From positions 53,946 to 117,945 of the forward strand of contig JAIYCB010000032.1 of NCBI GenBank assembly GCA_027488215.1: 64,000 nt of DNA, given 5' to 3'. A program made the position numbers and the translations under genes. The DNA is from Comamonadaceae bacterium (GTDB lineage Bacteria; Pseudomonadota; Gammaproteobacteria; Burkholderiales; Burkholderiaceae_C). Of this stretch, positions 24,226 through 34,309 are shown piece by piece. The notes under the pieces are model-generated. The model was not told the origin of the DNA and made no database searches. It worked only from the letters and a program-made list of their open reading frames with translations. Each line of letters opens with the position of its first letter. Within the stretch, counting starts at the first letter, position 1.

Positions 24226-25515
24226 TCAGGGGCTGAGGTGTTTGGCTTGCAAGCGCGGGATGCCATCTTTCAAAACACCACCCACGGTATAGAAGGAGCC
24301 AAAGACGACAATTCTATCAGCCGGGTTTGCCGCCTCGATGGCTGCTTGTAAGGCCAGCATGGGGTCGGTGTGAACGCTGGATGCGGTGTCAGCGCGTTTG
24401 TTTTGCGCTTGCCAAGTCTGCTGCAAATCGGCCGCTTTGGCGGCACGGGCCAAAGGCAAATCAGTGAAATACCACTTATCGACCACCGGGTTGAGCTTTT
24501 GCAGCATGGGCATCAAGTCCTTATCGGCCATGGCCCCCAACACTGCGTGGGTGGCGGGGTAAAAACCCATGGCATCTAGGTTTGCCGACAAAGCAGCCAC
24601 CGAGTGAGGGTTGTGTGCCACGTCCAGCACCAGAACCGGTTGGCCTGGAACGATTTGAAAACGCCCAGGCAATTCCACCATGGCCAATCCGTTGCGAACG
24701 GCCTGCGCGGTGACAGGGATGCGCTGACGTAAGGCATTGAGTGCCGCCAAAACGCCAGAGGCGTTGATCAGCTGGTTGGCACCTCTCAAGGACGGATAAG
24801 CCATGCCACTGTACCGGCGATCGCGCCCAGCCCAGGCCCATTGCTGTTTGTCCCCTGAAAAATTGAAATCCCTGCCGAATAACCAGAGTTCGGCCCCAAC
24901 GGTGCTGGCATGGTCAAGCACGCTTTGCGGTGGAACCGGATCACTCACGATCACTGGCTGCCCTGCGCGCATGATGCCGGCTTTTTCGCGACCGATACTT
25001 TCACGGTCATGACCCAAAATGGCCGCGTGGTCAATGTCAATGCTGGTGATGACAGAGCAATCAGCATCGATGATGTTCACGGCATCCAAGCGCCCGCCCA
25101 AGCCCACTTCCAAAATGGCCACATCCAGATTGGCGCGTGCCATCAGGTGCAAGATGGCCAGGGTGCTGAACTCGAAATAGGTCAGGCTCACATCACCGCG
25201 AACCGTCTCCACCGCGGCAAAGGATTCGGCCAGCGCATCGGGCGTAGCCGATTCGCCATGCAAACGGCAGCGCTCTTGAAAATTCACCAAATGGGGCGAG
25301 GTGTATACCCCTGTGCGATAACCGGCTTGCAACAACACGGCTTCCAGCATGGCGCAAGTAGAACCCTTGCCGTTCGTACCCGCGACGGTGATCACAGGGC
25401 AGTCAAAGCGCAAGGCCATGCGATCGGCCACGGTTTTCACCCGGTCCAAGCCCATGTCGATCGCCACGGGGTGCAGTTGCTCGCACCAGTCGAGCCATTC
25501 CTGTAGAGTCTTCAT
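24226..25515 (-). CDS. folC: Bifunctional dihydrofolate synthase/folylpolyglutamate synthase
   Basis: From ATG 25515 the product has 429 residues with Mur-ligase-type motifs: VAGTNGKGSTCAMLEAVL as the ATP loop near residue 48, TSPHLVNFQERCR, and the DVAHNPHSVAAL segment of the C-terminal domain. FolC joins glutamate to dihydropteroate and then extends the polyglutamate tail. The upstream in-frame codons to 25548 lack conserved sequence. It is the first gene of the folC - SPOR - cvpA - purF - metZ - gltX block. accD, a common partner, is not adjacent. Confidence 0.94.
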   Translation of the reverse strand: MKTLQEWLDWCEQLHPVAIDMGLDRVKTVADRMALRFDCPVITVAGTNGKGSTCAMLEAVLLQAGYRTGVYTSPHLVNFQERCRLHGESATPDALAESFAAVETVRGDVSLTYFEFSTLAILHLMARANLDVAILEVGLGGRLDAVNIIDADCSVITSIDIDHAAILGHDRESIGREKAGIMRAGQPVIVSDPVPPQSVLDHASTVGAELWLFGRDFNFSGDKQQWAWAGRDRRYSGMAYPSLRGANQLINASGVLAALNALRQRIPVTAQAVRNGLAMVELPGRFQIVPGQPVLVLDVAHNPHSVAALSANLDAMGFYPATHAVLGAMADKDLMPMLQKLNPVVDKWYFTDLPLARAAKAADLQQTWQAQNKRADTASSVHTDPMLALQAAIEAANPADRIVVFGSFYTVGGVLKDGIPRLQAKHLSP

Positions 25516-25565
25516 AGGCGGCGATTGTCGCCGAGTCCCACCCACCATGATTTGATTCGACCCCC

Positions 25566-25910
25566 ATGGACCTCATTGTTTACGGTATTCCCAACTGCGA
25601 CAGCGTGAAAAAAGCCCGCAACTGGCTGGTGGACCACGGCATGAACGCGCACTTCCACGACTTCAAGAAGCAAGGCGTGCCAGCGCCTGAGCTCAAAACC
25701 TGGCTGGCCGCGCTGAGTTGGGAAACCGTGCTCAACCGCAAAGGCACCACCTGGCGCCAACTCGATGCCGCTGTGCAGGCCAGCGTCATGGACAGTGCCA
25801 GCGCCGAAAAAGTGATGCTCGAACATGCCAGCACCATCAAACGTCCGGTCATCCGTTGGCCTTCTGGCAAGATCACCGTGGGGTATACCCCTGACAACTG
25901 GCCTGCTTGA
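25566..25910 (+). CDS. ArsC/Spx-like thioredoxin-fold protein (YffB type)
   Basis: The 114-residue protein begins DLIVYGIPNCDSVKKARNWL, with a single redox cysteine at residue 11. A thioredoxin-like fold (HFHDFKKQGVPAPELKTWL) follows, then a late KRPVI strand. It matches the YffB branch of the ArsC/Spx family, proposed to have glutathione-dependent thiol reductase activity rather than arsenate reduction. No ars genes are adjacent. It is divergent from folC with about 50 bp between the starts. Confidence 0.88.
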   Translation: MDLIVYGIPNCDSVKKARNWLVDHGMNAHFHDFKKQGVPAPELKTWLAALSWETVLNRKGTTWRQLDAAVQASVMDSASAEKVMLEHASTIKRPVIRWPSGKITVGYTPDNWPA

Positions 25911-26031
25911 GCCTGCACTGCGTAACGGAAAATTACAAAAACTTTACGTACGCTATCTGTATGCAGCGTCAAGGCAGTACTAAACTCGGCCCAAAGCTCC
26001 ATGTTGGACCTTCGCCCACTTCTTGACGCTC

Positions 26032-26688
26032 ATGAAAACATCCACCCTCGCGCTTTTGCTCTTTACGGCTGGCTTTGCACAGGCCCAAGAAGTCGGGAAC
26101 GTGATTTCACGCACGGCGGTTTACCAACAAGTGGCTGTACCTCGCCAAGTTTGCAGCCAGACACCCGTGGCGATGCAAAACCCTTCTTCGGGCGCGGGCG
26201 CCTTAATGGGTGCCATTGCCGGTGGCGTGGTGGGCAGCCAGATCGGTGGTGGTACAGGCCAGGCGCTGGCCACCATGGCGGGCGTGATTGGAGGCGCCAT
26301 GATGGGCGACCGAATGGAAAACCCGGGCTCCCAGATTCAAAACCAAACCACCTGCACAACACAGGGCGTTTATGAAAACCGCTTGGTGGGCTACAACGTG
26401 GTGTACGAATATGCGGGTAAGCAATACAGCGTGCAATTGCCGCAAGATCCGGGTCCAACCATTCAACTGCAAGTCACTCCAGTTGGCCTCTCTCAGCCGG
26501 ATCAAGAGCCCCGCATACCGCCCTTGGGGATGGCACCCCAACCCACCACCGTGATCACCCAGCCCTCTGTGGTGTATGTGCCCACACCCGTTTACCGATC
26601 ATGGCCACCTGTCCACACCAGCGTCAACCTGGGCTGGGGCTGGGGCTGGGGCTACGGTGGAGGCCATCGCCGAGGACACTGGCGCTGA
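26032..26688 (+). CDS. Periplasmic/outer-membrane glycine-zipper (17 kDa antigen-like) protein
   Basis: From ATG 26032 the 218-residue product has a signal peptide ending FAQAQ. A glycine-zipper 2TM domain follows (about 62-105, with LMGAIAGGVVGSQIGGGTGQ) and then a conserved region with YENRLVGYNVVYEYAGKQY. It ends in a proline-rich tail and a low-complexity WGWGWGYGGGHRRGHWR terminus. There is no lipobox cysteine at the cleavage site, so it is probably a periplasmic or membrane-associated envelope protein. Function is not established. A GC-rich hairpin downstream ends the transcript. Confidence 0.75.
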   Translation: MKTSTLALLLFTAGFAQAQEVGNVISRTAVYQQVAVPRQVCSQTPVAMQNPSSGAGALMGAIAGGVVGSQIGGGTGQALATMAGVIGGAMMGDRMENPGSQIQNQTTCTTQGVYENRLVGYNVVYEYAGKQYSVQLPQDPGPTIQLQVTPVGLSQPDQEPRIPPLGMAPQPTTVITQPSVVYVPTPVYRSWPPVHTSVNLGWGWGWGYGGGHRRGHWR

Positions 26689-26752
26689 GCATTTCAGGTG
26701 AGGACCAACTCATCTGACCTAAAATCACGGGTTGATCGTTTGACCCGCCAAA

Positions 26753-26777
26753 CAGGGGCCGCATCAGGCCCCTGTTT
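26753..26777 (+). terminator. Rho-independent terminator
   Basis: CAGGGGCC at 26753-26760 and GGCCCCTG at 26767-26774 form a perfect 8-bp stem with a 6-base loop, followed by TTT. It lies 64 bp after the glycine-zipper gene and about 40 bp before ppnP, so it should end the former transcript. Confidence 0.65.
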
Positions 26778-26813
26778 CATTTGCAGCCCCATTCGTTTTA
26801 CTCAGAACACATC

Positions 26814-27131
26814 ATGACCACCGAAAAAATCGACGGCGTCTCCGTCAAAACCCAAGCCAATGTTTACTTTGATGGTAAATGCGTCAGTCACGGCCTGACC
26901 CTGGCCGACGGCACCAAGCTGTCGGTGGGCGTGATCCTGCCCTCCACCCTGACCTTCAATACCGGCGCGCCTGAAGTCATGGAATGCGTGGGCGGCTTTT
27001 GCGAATACAAGCTCGACGGCAGCAACGAATGGGTCAAGTCCAGCGCGGGCGAGAAGTTCAATGTCCCTGGGAATTCCAAGTTCGAGATCCGCGTGACCGA
27101 GCCCTACCACTACATCTGCCACTTCGGTTGA
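26814..27131 (+). CDS. ppnP: Pyrimidine/purine nucleoside phosphorylase
   Basis: From ATG 26814 the product has 105 residues, the normal length of the PpnP (DUF1255) cupin-like family. Motifs include ANVYFDGKCVSHGL, GVILPSTLTFNTGAPEVMEC and the C-terminal FEIRVTEPYHYICHFG. E. coli PpnP phosphorolyses many nucleosides to base and ribose-1-phosphate. It stands alone between a terminator and argG. An in-frame start 11 codons earlier is less plausible because it falls nearer the hairpin and is not conserved. Confidence 0.9.
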   Translation: MTTEKIDGVSVKTQANVYFDGKCVSHGLTLADGTKLSVGVILPSTLTFNTGAPEVMECVGGFCEYKLDGSNEWVKSSAGEKFNVPGNSKFEIRVTEPYHYICHFG

Positions 27132-27136
27132 ACCTC

Positions 27137-27206
27137 GCGTCAACGAGAACGAAGCGCGGCGATCCATGGACTGCCGCGGCCCTGGCGGGCCTCGCAGTGA
27201 CGAATG
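27137..27206. repeat. Intergenic palindromic repeat centred on CCATGG
   Basis: Between ppnP and argG lies a segment containing GGCGATCCATGGACTGCC (27158-27175), flanked by CGCGGC/GCCGCG arms (27155-27160 and 27173-27178) and continuing to CTCGCAGTGACGA. On the minus strand it reads like the widespread bacterial intergenic repeat of the form TCATTGCGAGG...GGCAATCCATGG. It does not code for protein. The family assignment is from memory; the palindrome is visible. Confidence 0.55.
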
Positions 27207-27213
27207 AATTTGA

Positions 27214-28569
<1,356 letters not shown>

Positions 28570-28590
28570 TTCTTGTGGCGCTTCAATGAC

Positions 28591-28614
28591 AAACGGCCTT
28601 CGGGCCGTTTTTTT
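28591..28614 (+). terminator. Rho-independent terminator of argG
   Basis: AAACGGCC and GGCCGTTT pair perfectly around a TTCG tetraloop, and the stem runs into a T-run. It lies directly after argG. Confidence 0.9.
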
Positions 28615-28766
28615 GTTCTGCTTTTTTCGTGATTCAAGTGATGGGATCCTTTTTGATCATCGTGGTCACAGTGCCTTCCGGGTTGTTCCCGATGAGAAAA
28701 GAAACGGGTTTGCAAGCTTGCCAACTGCAGTTGTTCAGTACTACGATGACTATCAGGAGAAACATC

Positions 28767-29726
28767 ATGAAAAAAATCTTCGCCTTTCTGTGTTGTTGGA
28801 TGGCACTCGCCTCAACTTCAACCCTCGCGCAGACTTATCCCAACAAGCCGATCCGATTGATCGTGGGGTATGCCGCTGGGGGTGGCGCCGATGCGCTGGC
28901 TCGTCTGACCGCAACACAGTTGTCTGAATCTCTGGGGCAACAAGTTATTGTCGAAAACCGGGCAGGCGCTGGCGGAACACTGGCGGCTGATGCCGTGGCT
29001 AAAGCACCCGCCGATGGGTACACACTGCTTTTTGGCGAAACAGGCCTCTTGATTGCTCCGTCCATTTATGCATCTGTTCCATTTGATCCCATCAAAAGCT
29101 TTACACCCGTTGGTTCGGTCGGAACCACCCCCTTGGTGGTCGTCGTTCACCCTTCTGTGCCTGCGAAAAATACGGCCGAACTTATCGCTCTGCTCAAAAC
29201 GAACCCAGGCAAGTACAGTTATGCGTCTCCGGGTGTGGGGACCGTCCATCATCTGGCGATGGAGCTTTTCAAAAAACAAGGCAACTTTGACTTCGTGCAT
29301 GTGCCTTACAAAGGGGCAGCGCCCATCATTCCGGATTTGATTGGCGGTCAGATTCCCTTGGCCATACTCTCTGCACCACCGGCTTTGGTGCAAGCCAAAG
29401 CTGGCAAACTCAGAGCCATTGCACTGACCAGCCCAGGTAAGCTCAGCAGTGCACCAGACTGGCCGGCTCTGGCAGAAACATTCCCAGGATTTGATGCATC
29501 ACCGCGGCTTTTTGTATTAGCCCCAGCAGGAACGCCAACCTCTGTCGTTTCGCGGCTGGATGCAGCCCTTAAATTGATGTTGGCCAAAACTACAGTTCAG
29601 GAGACGCTCATTTCCCAAGGTGCCATGGCGGTACCCGGCAGTGCGGAGGAACTTGGCATTTTCATGGCCAATGAAGTCAAAAAATGGAGTGTGATCGCGC
29701 GAAGTTCGGGTGCAACTGCTCAGTGA
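28767..29726 (+). CDS. Tripartite tricarboxylate transporter substrate-binding protein (Bug/TctC family)
   Basis: The 319-residue product starts at ATG 28767 with CAGGAG eight bases upstream. It has a signal peptide ending STLAQ, then TYPNKPIRLIVGYAAGGGAD, GQQVIVENRAGAGGTLAAD and HVPYKGAAPIIPDLIGG, the standard Bug motifs. It stands alone between argG and murB with no enzyme or permease gene beside it, so its ligand cannot be guessed. Upstream in-frame codons to 28629 are not conserved sequence. Confidence 0.9.
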   Translation: MKKIFAFLCCWMALASTSTLAQTYPNKPIRLIVGYAAGGGADALARLTATQLSESLGQQVIVENRAGAGGTLAADAVAKAPADGYTLLFGETGLLIAPSIYASVPFDPIKSFTPVGSVGTTPLVVVVHPSVPAKNTAELIALLKTNPGKYSYASPGVGTVHHLAMELFKKQGNFDFVHVPYKGAAPIIPDLIGGQIPLAILSAPPALVQAKAGKLRAIALTSPGKLSSAPDWPALAETFPGFDASPRLFVLAPAGTPTSVVSRLDAALKLMLAKTTVQETLISQGAMAVPGSAEELGIFMANEVKKWSVIARSSGATAQ

Positions 29727-29728
29727 AG

Positions 29729-29749
29729 ACTGCCCTACTCAAGGGCAGT
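29729..29749 (+). terminator. Hairpin after the Bug receptor gene, weak terminator candidate
   Basis: ACTGCCCT and AGGGCAGT form a perfect 8-bp stem with a 5-base loop directly after the stop. Only a short T-rich stretch (GCTTTT) follows about 7 bases later, so it may stop transcription weakly or protect the 3' end. Confidence 0.5.
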
Positions 29750-29820
29750 GAATGTGCTTTTCCCTTGCGCCTAGCCGCTCTGACCTCATCTGATAAGACG
29801 GTTCTCAAAATAGCGCGATT

Positions 29821-30873
29821 TCAAATAACGACAGGCTCAGGCTCCAACCGAATCCCAAACCGCTCATACACACTGGTCTGAATGGCTTTGGCCAAAGTCA
29901 TGACCTCCCCCCCGGTGCAGGGGTTCTCGCGCCCACCCCGGTTGACCAGCACCAGCGCCTGCTTTTCATAGACCCCGGCGTGGCCGACGCTTTTGCCTTT
30001 CCAGCCGCAGGCATCGATCAGCCAGCCTGCGGCCAGCTTGATGCTGCCGTCGGGCATGGGATAGTGCACCACCTTGGGCTCGCGGGCGATGATGTCGGCG
30101 CACTGCTCTGGCGTCACACTCGGGTTTTTGAAGAAACTGCCCGCATTGCCGATCACGGCCGGGTCAGGTAGTTTGGCGCGGCGGATCGCCACCACCCAAT
30201 CAAAAATCTGCCGCGCATCGGGGTTACGGATACCCGTCTCGGCCATCTTGCGTTCCAGATCCAGGTAACCCAACTCAGGCTTCCAGCGCTTAGGCAATGC
30301 AAAGCGCACGCGCAGGATCACTGCACGGCCTGCCAGTCCCAAACCATCAAGGCCACCAGAGGCGTGTTTGAACACCGAATCACGGTAACTGAAGCCGCAC
30401 TGCGCTGCATTCAGGCTGAACAGCTCACCCGTGAAAAGGTCCATCGCGTCGAGCGAGTCAAAGCGGTCTTGCAGTTCCACGCCATAGGCGCCGATGTTTT
30501 GCACCGGTGAGGCACCCACGGTGCCGGGGATCAAGGCCATGTTCTCCAGGCCCGGGTATCCGTTGTCCAGGGTCCAGGCCACCAGCCCATGCCAATCGAC
30601 GCCCGCGCCCGCCTCAATCACCCAGTGTTTGTCGGTTTCGCCCGCCAGGCCAATGCCCGGCACCTCCATCTTGAGCACCAGCGCCTTGACGTCGCCCGTC
30701 AAAACGATGTTGCTGCCGCCGCCCAGGACCTGCCGGGGCAAAGTGGCCAGAGCAGGGTCGGCCAGCACGGCCAAGAGGTCGGCTTCGGAGCGCACCCGAA
30801 TCAAAGCATGGGCTTTGGCGGCGATGCCGAACGTGTTGTACGGCTGCAGGGGGACATTTTTCTCCAGGTTCAT
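29821..30873 (-). CDS. murB: UDP-N-acetylenolpyruvoylglucosamine reductase
   Basis: The 350-residue flavoenzyme begins [16 protein letters not shown]. It has the FAD-binding stretch [12 protein letters not shown] near residue 50, [17 protein letters not shown], and the catalytic region NAGSFFKNP with its serine. This is the longer type I MurB of E. coli. It reduces the enolpyruvyl group in peptidoglycan precursor synthesis. It is divergent from yajQ with 40 bp between the starts and is not part of a mur cluster here. Confidence 0.95.
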   Translation of the reverse strand: MNLEKNVPLQPYNTFGIAAKAHALIRVRSEADLLAVLADPALATLPRQVLGGGSNIVLTGDVKALVLKMEVPGIGLAGETDKHWVIEAGAGVDWHGLVAWTLDNGYPGLENMALIPGTVGASPVQNIGAYGVELQDRFDSLDAMDLFTGELFSLNAAQCGFSYRDSVFKHASGGLDGLGLAGRAVILRVRFALPKRWKPELGYLDLERKMAETGIRNPDARQIFDWVVAIRRAKLPDPAVIGNAGSFFKNPSVTPEQCADIIAREPKVVHYPMPDGSIKLAAGWLIDACGWKGKSVGHAGVYEKQALVLVNRGGRENPCTGGEVMTLAKAIQTSVYERFGIRLEPEPVVI

Positions 30874-30913
30874 GGGAGAATTGTCGCATTCTCAACCTCG
30901 GATATTTCCTGCC

Positions 30914-31399
30914 ATGCCATCGTTTGATACCGTTTGCGAACCCAATATGGTCGAAGTGCGCAACGCTGTTGACACTTCTGCCAAAGAAATCGGCACACGC
31001 TTTGACTTCAAAGGCACATCCGCCAACATCGAGCTCAAGGACAAAGAGATCACGATGTTTGGGGATGCCGAGTTTCAACTGACGCAGGTCGAAGACATCC
31101 TGCGCAACAAGCTCACCAAGCGCAACGTGGACGTGCGTTTTCTGGACATCGGTAAGGTCGAAAAAATCGGCGGCGACAAGGTCAAGCAGGTGGTCAAGGT
31201 CAAAAACGGCATCGAAACCGAAGACGCCAAAAAGATCACCAAACTGATCAAGGAAAGCAAGCTCAAGGTGCAAGCATCTATTCAAGGCGATGCCGTGCGT
31301 GTGACCGGTGCCAAGCGCGACGACTTGCAGGCGGCGATGGCCTTGTTGCGCAAGGACATGCCCGATTTGCCGCTGTCCTTCGACAATTTCCGGGACTGA
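30914..31399 (+). CDS. yajQ: YajQ family cyclic-di-GMP-/nucleotide-binding protein
   Basis: The 161-residue product from ATG 30914 starts [20 protein letters not shown] and ends [10 protein letters not shown], the typical YajQ ends. Two ferredoxin-like halves with FRFDFKG-like and [21 protein letters not shown] segments are visible. YajQ proteins bind cyclic di-GMP in some pathogens, and others bind nucleotides or RNA. In this organism the role is unknown. A much longer open frame upstream overlaps murB antisense and is not coding. Confidence 0.93.
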   Translation: MPSFDTVCEPNMVEVRNAVDTSAKEIGTRFDFKGTSANIELKDKEITMFGDAEFQLTQVEDILRNKLTKRNVDVRFLDIGKVEKIGGDKVKQVVKVKNGIETEDAKKITKLIKESKLKVQASIQGDAVRVTGAKRDDLQAAMALLRKDMPDLPLSFDNFRD

Positions 31400-31421
31400 T
31401 CAGGCTTGAACAAGCCCTGGG

Positions 31422-32168
31422 TCAGCGCTTGGGCTCATCCAGGAAGCCCTCAGAGCGCAAAGTGATCACCAACGTGTCCCGCCACCCGCCTGATTGCTCG
31501 GGCTGAATCGGGGTGGTTTCATGAATCACACGGCTGTCATCCAGCAGCAGCAATGACCAAGGCTCACTCAAGGTAAAGCGCTGACCCCGCGGGCTGTCCA
31601 TGTCAAACACTCGGGTTTCGCCGCCTTTGATGCCGTGGCGGCCCACCAAAAACACCGCCACCCAGTTCACGCCATCGCGATGTGCACCTTCGGGTGTAGG
31701 GCGGCCAATGCCGTCGGTGGTGTCGATGCGGAACTGGTGCGCCTCGGTGTACCAGGTCTGGTCGCCTTGGGCAGCAGAAGCCACCTTGGCCAACCAACAC
31801 AACAATTTTTGCCAGGTGTGTTGTTGAACAACAGCGGGAGCCATGGGCTCAAACCAGCGCTGCATACCGCCATGCAAGGCGTTGTAAGACAGCGGCTGCC
31901 AGTGGGCACGGTGCGGCACGACCTGCAGCTGGTCCGACGTGACTTCAAAGCTGGCGTGGCGGCGGCGGCGATAACGCCCCCCGTCCTTGAGGTACTGGTC
32001 AGGCGGCAAATCTTGCCAAGTGGCTTCCAGCGCTTGTAGCGCCTCGATCTGGACACCGGCCAAAGCGCAAACACTGGCCGCTCCGAGCACCGCAAAACCC
32101 TGGTCTGCCAGCGTGGCATTGAGCAGATCAGGCGAGGTCAGTGGCGGCAGCAGCGTTTGTTGGGGCAT
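31422..32168 (-). CDS. 2OG-Fe dioxygenase, PF10014 family
   Basis: The 248-residue protein (from ATG 32168; an alternative ATG at 32204 adds 12 residues) has the family's HxD iron motif in PEGAHRDGVNWV. A distal histidine follows in SRVIHETTPI, with an arginine in GWRDTLVITLR. PF10014 members include L-isoleucine 4-hydroxylase and related free-amino-acid hydroxylases. The substrate here is not known. It is convergent with yajQ and lies downstream of the MesD-like gene on the same strand with a 76-base gap. Confidence 0.78.
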   Translation of the reverse strand: MPQQTLLPPLTSPDLLNATLADQGFAVLGAASVCALAGVQIEALQALEATWQDLPPDQYLKDGGRYRRRRHASFEVTSDQLQVVPHRAHWQPLSYNALHGGMQRWFEPMAPAVVQQHTWQKLLCWLAKVASAAQGDQTWYTEAHQFRIDTTDGIGRPTPEGAHRDGVNWVAVFLVGRHGIKGGETRVFDMDSPRGQRFTLSEPWSLLLLDDSRVIHETTPIQPEQSGGWRDTLVITLRSEGFLDEPKR

Positions 32169-32244
32169 TGAAAAGTCCGGGATGTCTGGAAAACAGGCGA
32201 GCATAACCCGGCAGATGCCGGGTGTTGCTCCTGGGCATCGTGCC

Positions 32245-33264
32245 TCAGGCGTAACGTTGGCTGGCCAGTTTGGCGCCTTCGGCCAGGGCCTTGAGCTTGG
32301 CCTCGGCCACGGCGCGGCTCATGGGGGCCAGACCGCAGTTGGTGCAGGCGATCAAGCGGTTCTTCGGCACGAACTGCAAGGCGCGGCCAATGGTGTCGGC
32401 GATTTCTTCCGCCGTTTCGATGGCTGGGTTGGCCACGTCAATCACACCCACCATCACGTCTTTGCCTTCCAGCAGCTTCATCATCTCCATCGGTACATGC
32501 GAGTGCATGCACTCCAGGCTGACCTGCTGGATGCTGCTCTTGGCCAAGGCTGGGAACACCTTTTCATATTGACGCCACTCGTCGCCCAGCGTCTTTTTCC
32601 AGTTGTTGTTGGCTTCGATGCCATAGCCATAGCAAATGTGCACGGCGGTGGTGCAAGTCAGCCCGCGCGCAGCCACCTCCAACGCCTTGACACCCCAATC
32701 AGCCGCCTCGTCCATGTAGACGTTGAAAGCAGGTTCGTCGAACTGGATGATGTCCACCCCATCGGCTTGCAGCGCCAGCGCTTCTTGGTTGAGCAACTCG
32801 GCAAAGGCCATGGCCATCTTGACCTTGTCACCATAAAAGCGGTCGGCCACGGTGTCCACGATGGTCATCGGGCCTGGCAAGGTGAATTTGAGTTTTTTCT
32901 TCGTATGGGCACGGGCCAACTGGGCTTCAAAGGCGTGCACTCGGCCCTTGAGGCGCAAAGGCGCAATGACCTGCGGCACCTGCGCGTCATAGCGGTTGTT
33001 GCGGATGCCCATGGTGACCTTGTTCACAAAGTCGATGCCCTCGACCTGCTCGACAAAACCGTGCACAAAGTGCTGGCGGGCTTGTTCGCCGTCACCAATC
33101 ACATCCAGCCCTGCGTCCTCTTGGGCCTTGATCCACAAGAGCGTCGCGTCGGCCTTGGCTTGCTGCAGTTCGGGGCCCTGGGTGGTCCACTGAGGCCAGA
33201 GTTTTTCGGTTTCGGCCAGCCAGGGGGGTTTGGGCAAGCTGCCAGCGATCGCAGTGGTGAACAT
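32245..33264 (-). CDS. Core methionine synthase without the N-terminal MetE domain (MesD-like)
   Basis: At 339 residues it corresponds only to the catalytic C-terminal barrel of MetE (about 750 residues). Zinc ligands are all visible: H and C in AVHICYGYG, E in SLECMHSH, and C in ACTNCGLAP. DGEQARQHFV and IIQFDEPAFNVY match the MesD branch of core methionine synthases, which transfer a methyl group to homocysteine and have been reported to need a partner, MesX (DUF1852). No DUF1852 gene is adjacent. Instead a luciferase-like flavin oxidoreductase lies 25 bp upstream in the same direction. The catalytic call is firm; the branch is from memory. Confidence 0.82.
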   Translation of the reverse strand: MFTTAIAGSLPKPPWLAETEKLWPQWTTQGPELQQAKADATLLWIKAQEDAGLDVIGDGEQARQHFVHGFVEQVEGIDFVNKVTMGIRNNRYDAQVPQVIAPLRLKGRVHAFEAQLARAHTKKKLKFTLPGPMTIVDTVADRFYGDKVKMAMAFAELLNQEALALQADGVDIIQFDEPAFNVYMDEAADWGVKALEVAARGLTCTTAVHICYGYGIEANNNWKKTLGDEWRQYEKVFPALAKSSIQQVSLECMHSHVPMEMMKLLEGKDVMVGVIDVANPAIETAEEIADTIGRALQFVPKNRLIACTNCGLAPMSRAVAEAKLKALAEGAKLASQRYA

Positions 33265-33289
33265 GTCAAAAGTCCTGAAGGTTTAAAAA

Positions 33290-34309
33290 TCAAAGCGCTG
33301 AGTTTGCCGCAAGTGCAAATTCTTGGGCGAGCAACTCATAAGAGCGCATTTGCGCTGCAGGGTCATGCGTCCAGGTGATGACCACCAACTCTTGCACCTC
33401 CAGCCGCGCGGCCAGTTGGCGCAATTTGCGGCCCACTGTGGCGGCCGAGCCGATCAAGGCCCCATCTCGCAGGCGCTGCAGCGCAAACTGCTCGGCTGGG
33501 CTGAAATCGCGTGCCGCCTCTTCAGGTGGCAGCAGCGCACCGATGCGGCCTAGGTTGCGGTCCATCTTCCAGCGGGCACGGCTCTCGAACAGGCGCAGGG
33601 CTTCCTCATCGGTGTCAGCGGCCAAGGCCCAGACACACAGGGCAGCGTGGGGCTTTTGCAGCGCTGCACTGGGCCGGAAAGTTTCGCGATACATCTGCAG
33701 GGCATCATCTGCACCCTGCCCGTCGGTGATGAAGTAGGCAAATGCGTAAGGCAGGCCCAAGTGAGCCGCCAACTGGGCGCCATAGTCCGAGCTGCCCAGC
33801 ATCCACACGGTGGGTGCAGACTCTGAAAGCGGGTAGGCGAACACGTTGTGCCCCGGGTGACCGGGTGGCAGGTTGTGACCACTCACCCACGCTTGCATTT
33901 CCATGACCTGCTGCGGAAAACGTTCGGATGCATTGCGGTCAGGGTTAAGCAGCTGCGCGGTGCGCCCATCGCTGCCCGGCGCACGGCCCACGCCCAGGTC
34001 GATGCGTCCGGGGGCCAGGGCGTCCAGCACCCGAAACTGCTCGGCCACCTTGAGCGCCGAGTAATGGGGCAGCATCACCCCCGCGCTGCCAATGCGGATG
34101 CGCTGGGTGCGGGCGGCAATGGCGGCCATCAAGACTTCGGGGGCGCTGCCCACGATGCTGGGGTGGCTGTGGTGCTCACTCACCCAAAAGCGGTGGTAGC
34201 CCCAGGCCTCGGCTTGCTCGGCCAGCGCCAGCGTCTGGCGAATGGTGACATCTTGCCCGAGCCCGGAGGCGGATGCGGATTGGTCCAGGATGGAAAGCTT
34301 CAAACTCAT
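33290..34309 (-). CDS. LLM-class (luciferase-like) flavin-dependent oxidoreductase
   Basis: From ATG 34309 the product has 339 residues. It starts LKLSILDQSASASG and has FWVSEHHSHPSIVGSAPEVL, GSAGVMLPHYSALKVAEQF and GRIDLGVGRAPGSDG, the signatures of the bacterial luciferase fold (MsnO8-like branch). Such enzymes use reduced FMN, usually as monooxygenases. Its ATG overlaps the stop of the acyl-CoA ligase gene (ATGA), and the MesD-like gene follows, so the three form one transcript. The substrate is unknown. Confidence 0.87.
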   Translation of the reverse strand: MSLKLSILDQSASASGLGQDVTIRQTLALAEQAEAWGYHRFWVSEHHSHPSIVGSAPEVLMAAIAARTQRIRIGSAGVMLPHYSALKVAEQFRVLDALAPGRIDLGVGRAPGSDGRTAQLLNPDRNASERFPQQVMEMQAWVSGHNLPPGHPGHNVFAYPLSESAPTVWMLGSSDYGAQLAAHLGLPYAFAYFITDGQGADDALQMYRETFRPSAALQKPHAALCVWALAADTDEEALRLFESRARWKMDRNLGRIGALLPPEEAARDFSPAEQFALQRLRDGALIGSAATVGRKLRQLAARLEVQELVVITWTHDPAAQMRSYELLAQEFALAANSAL

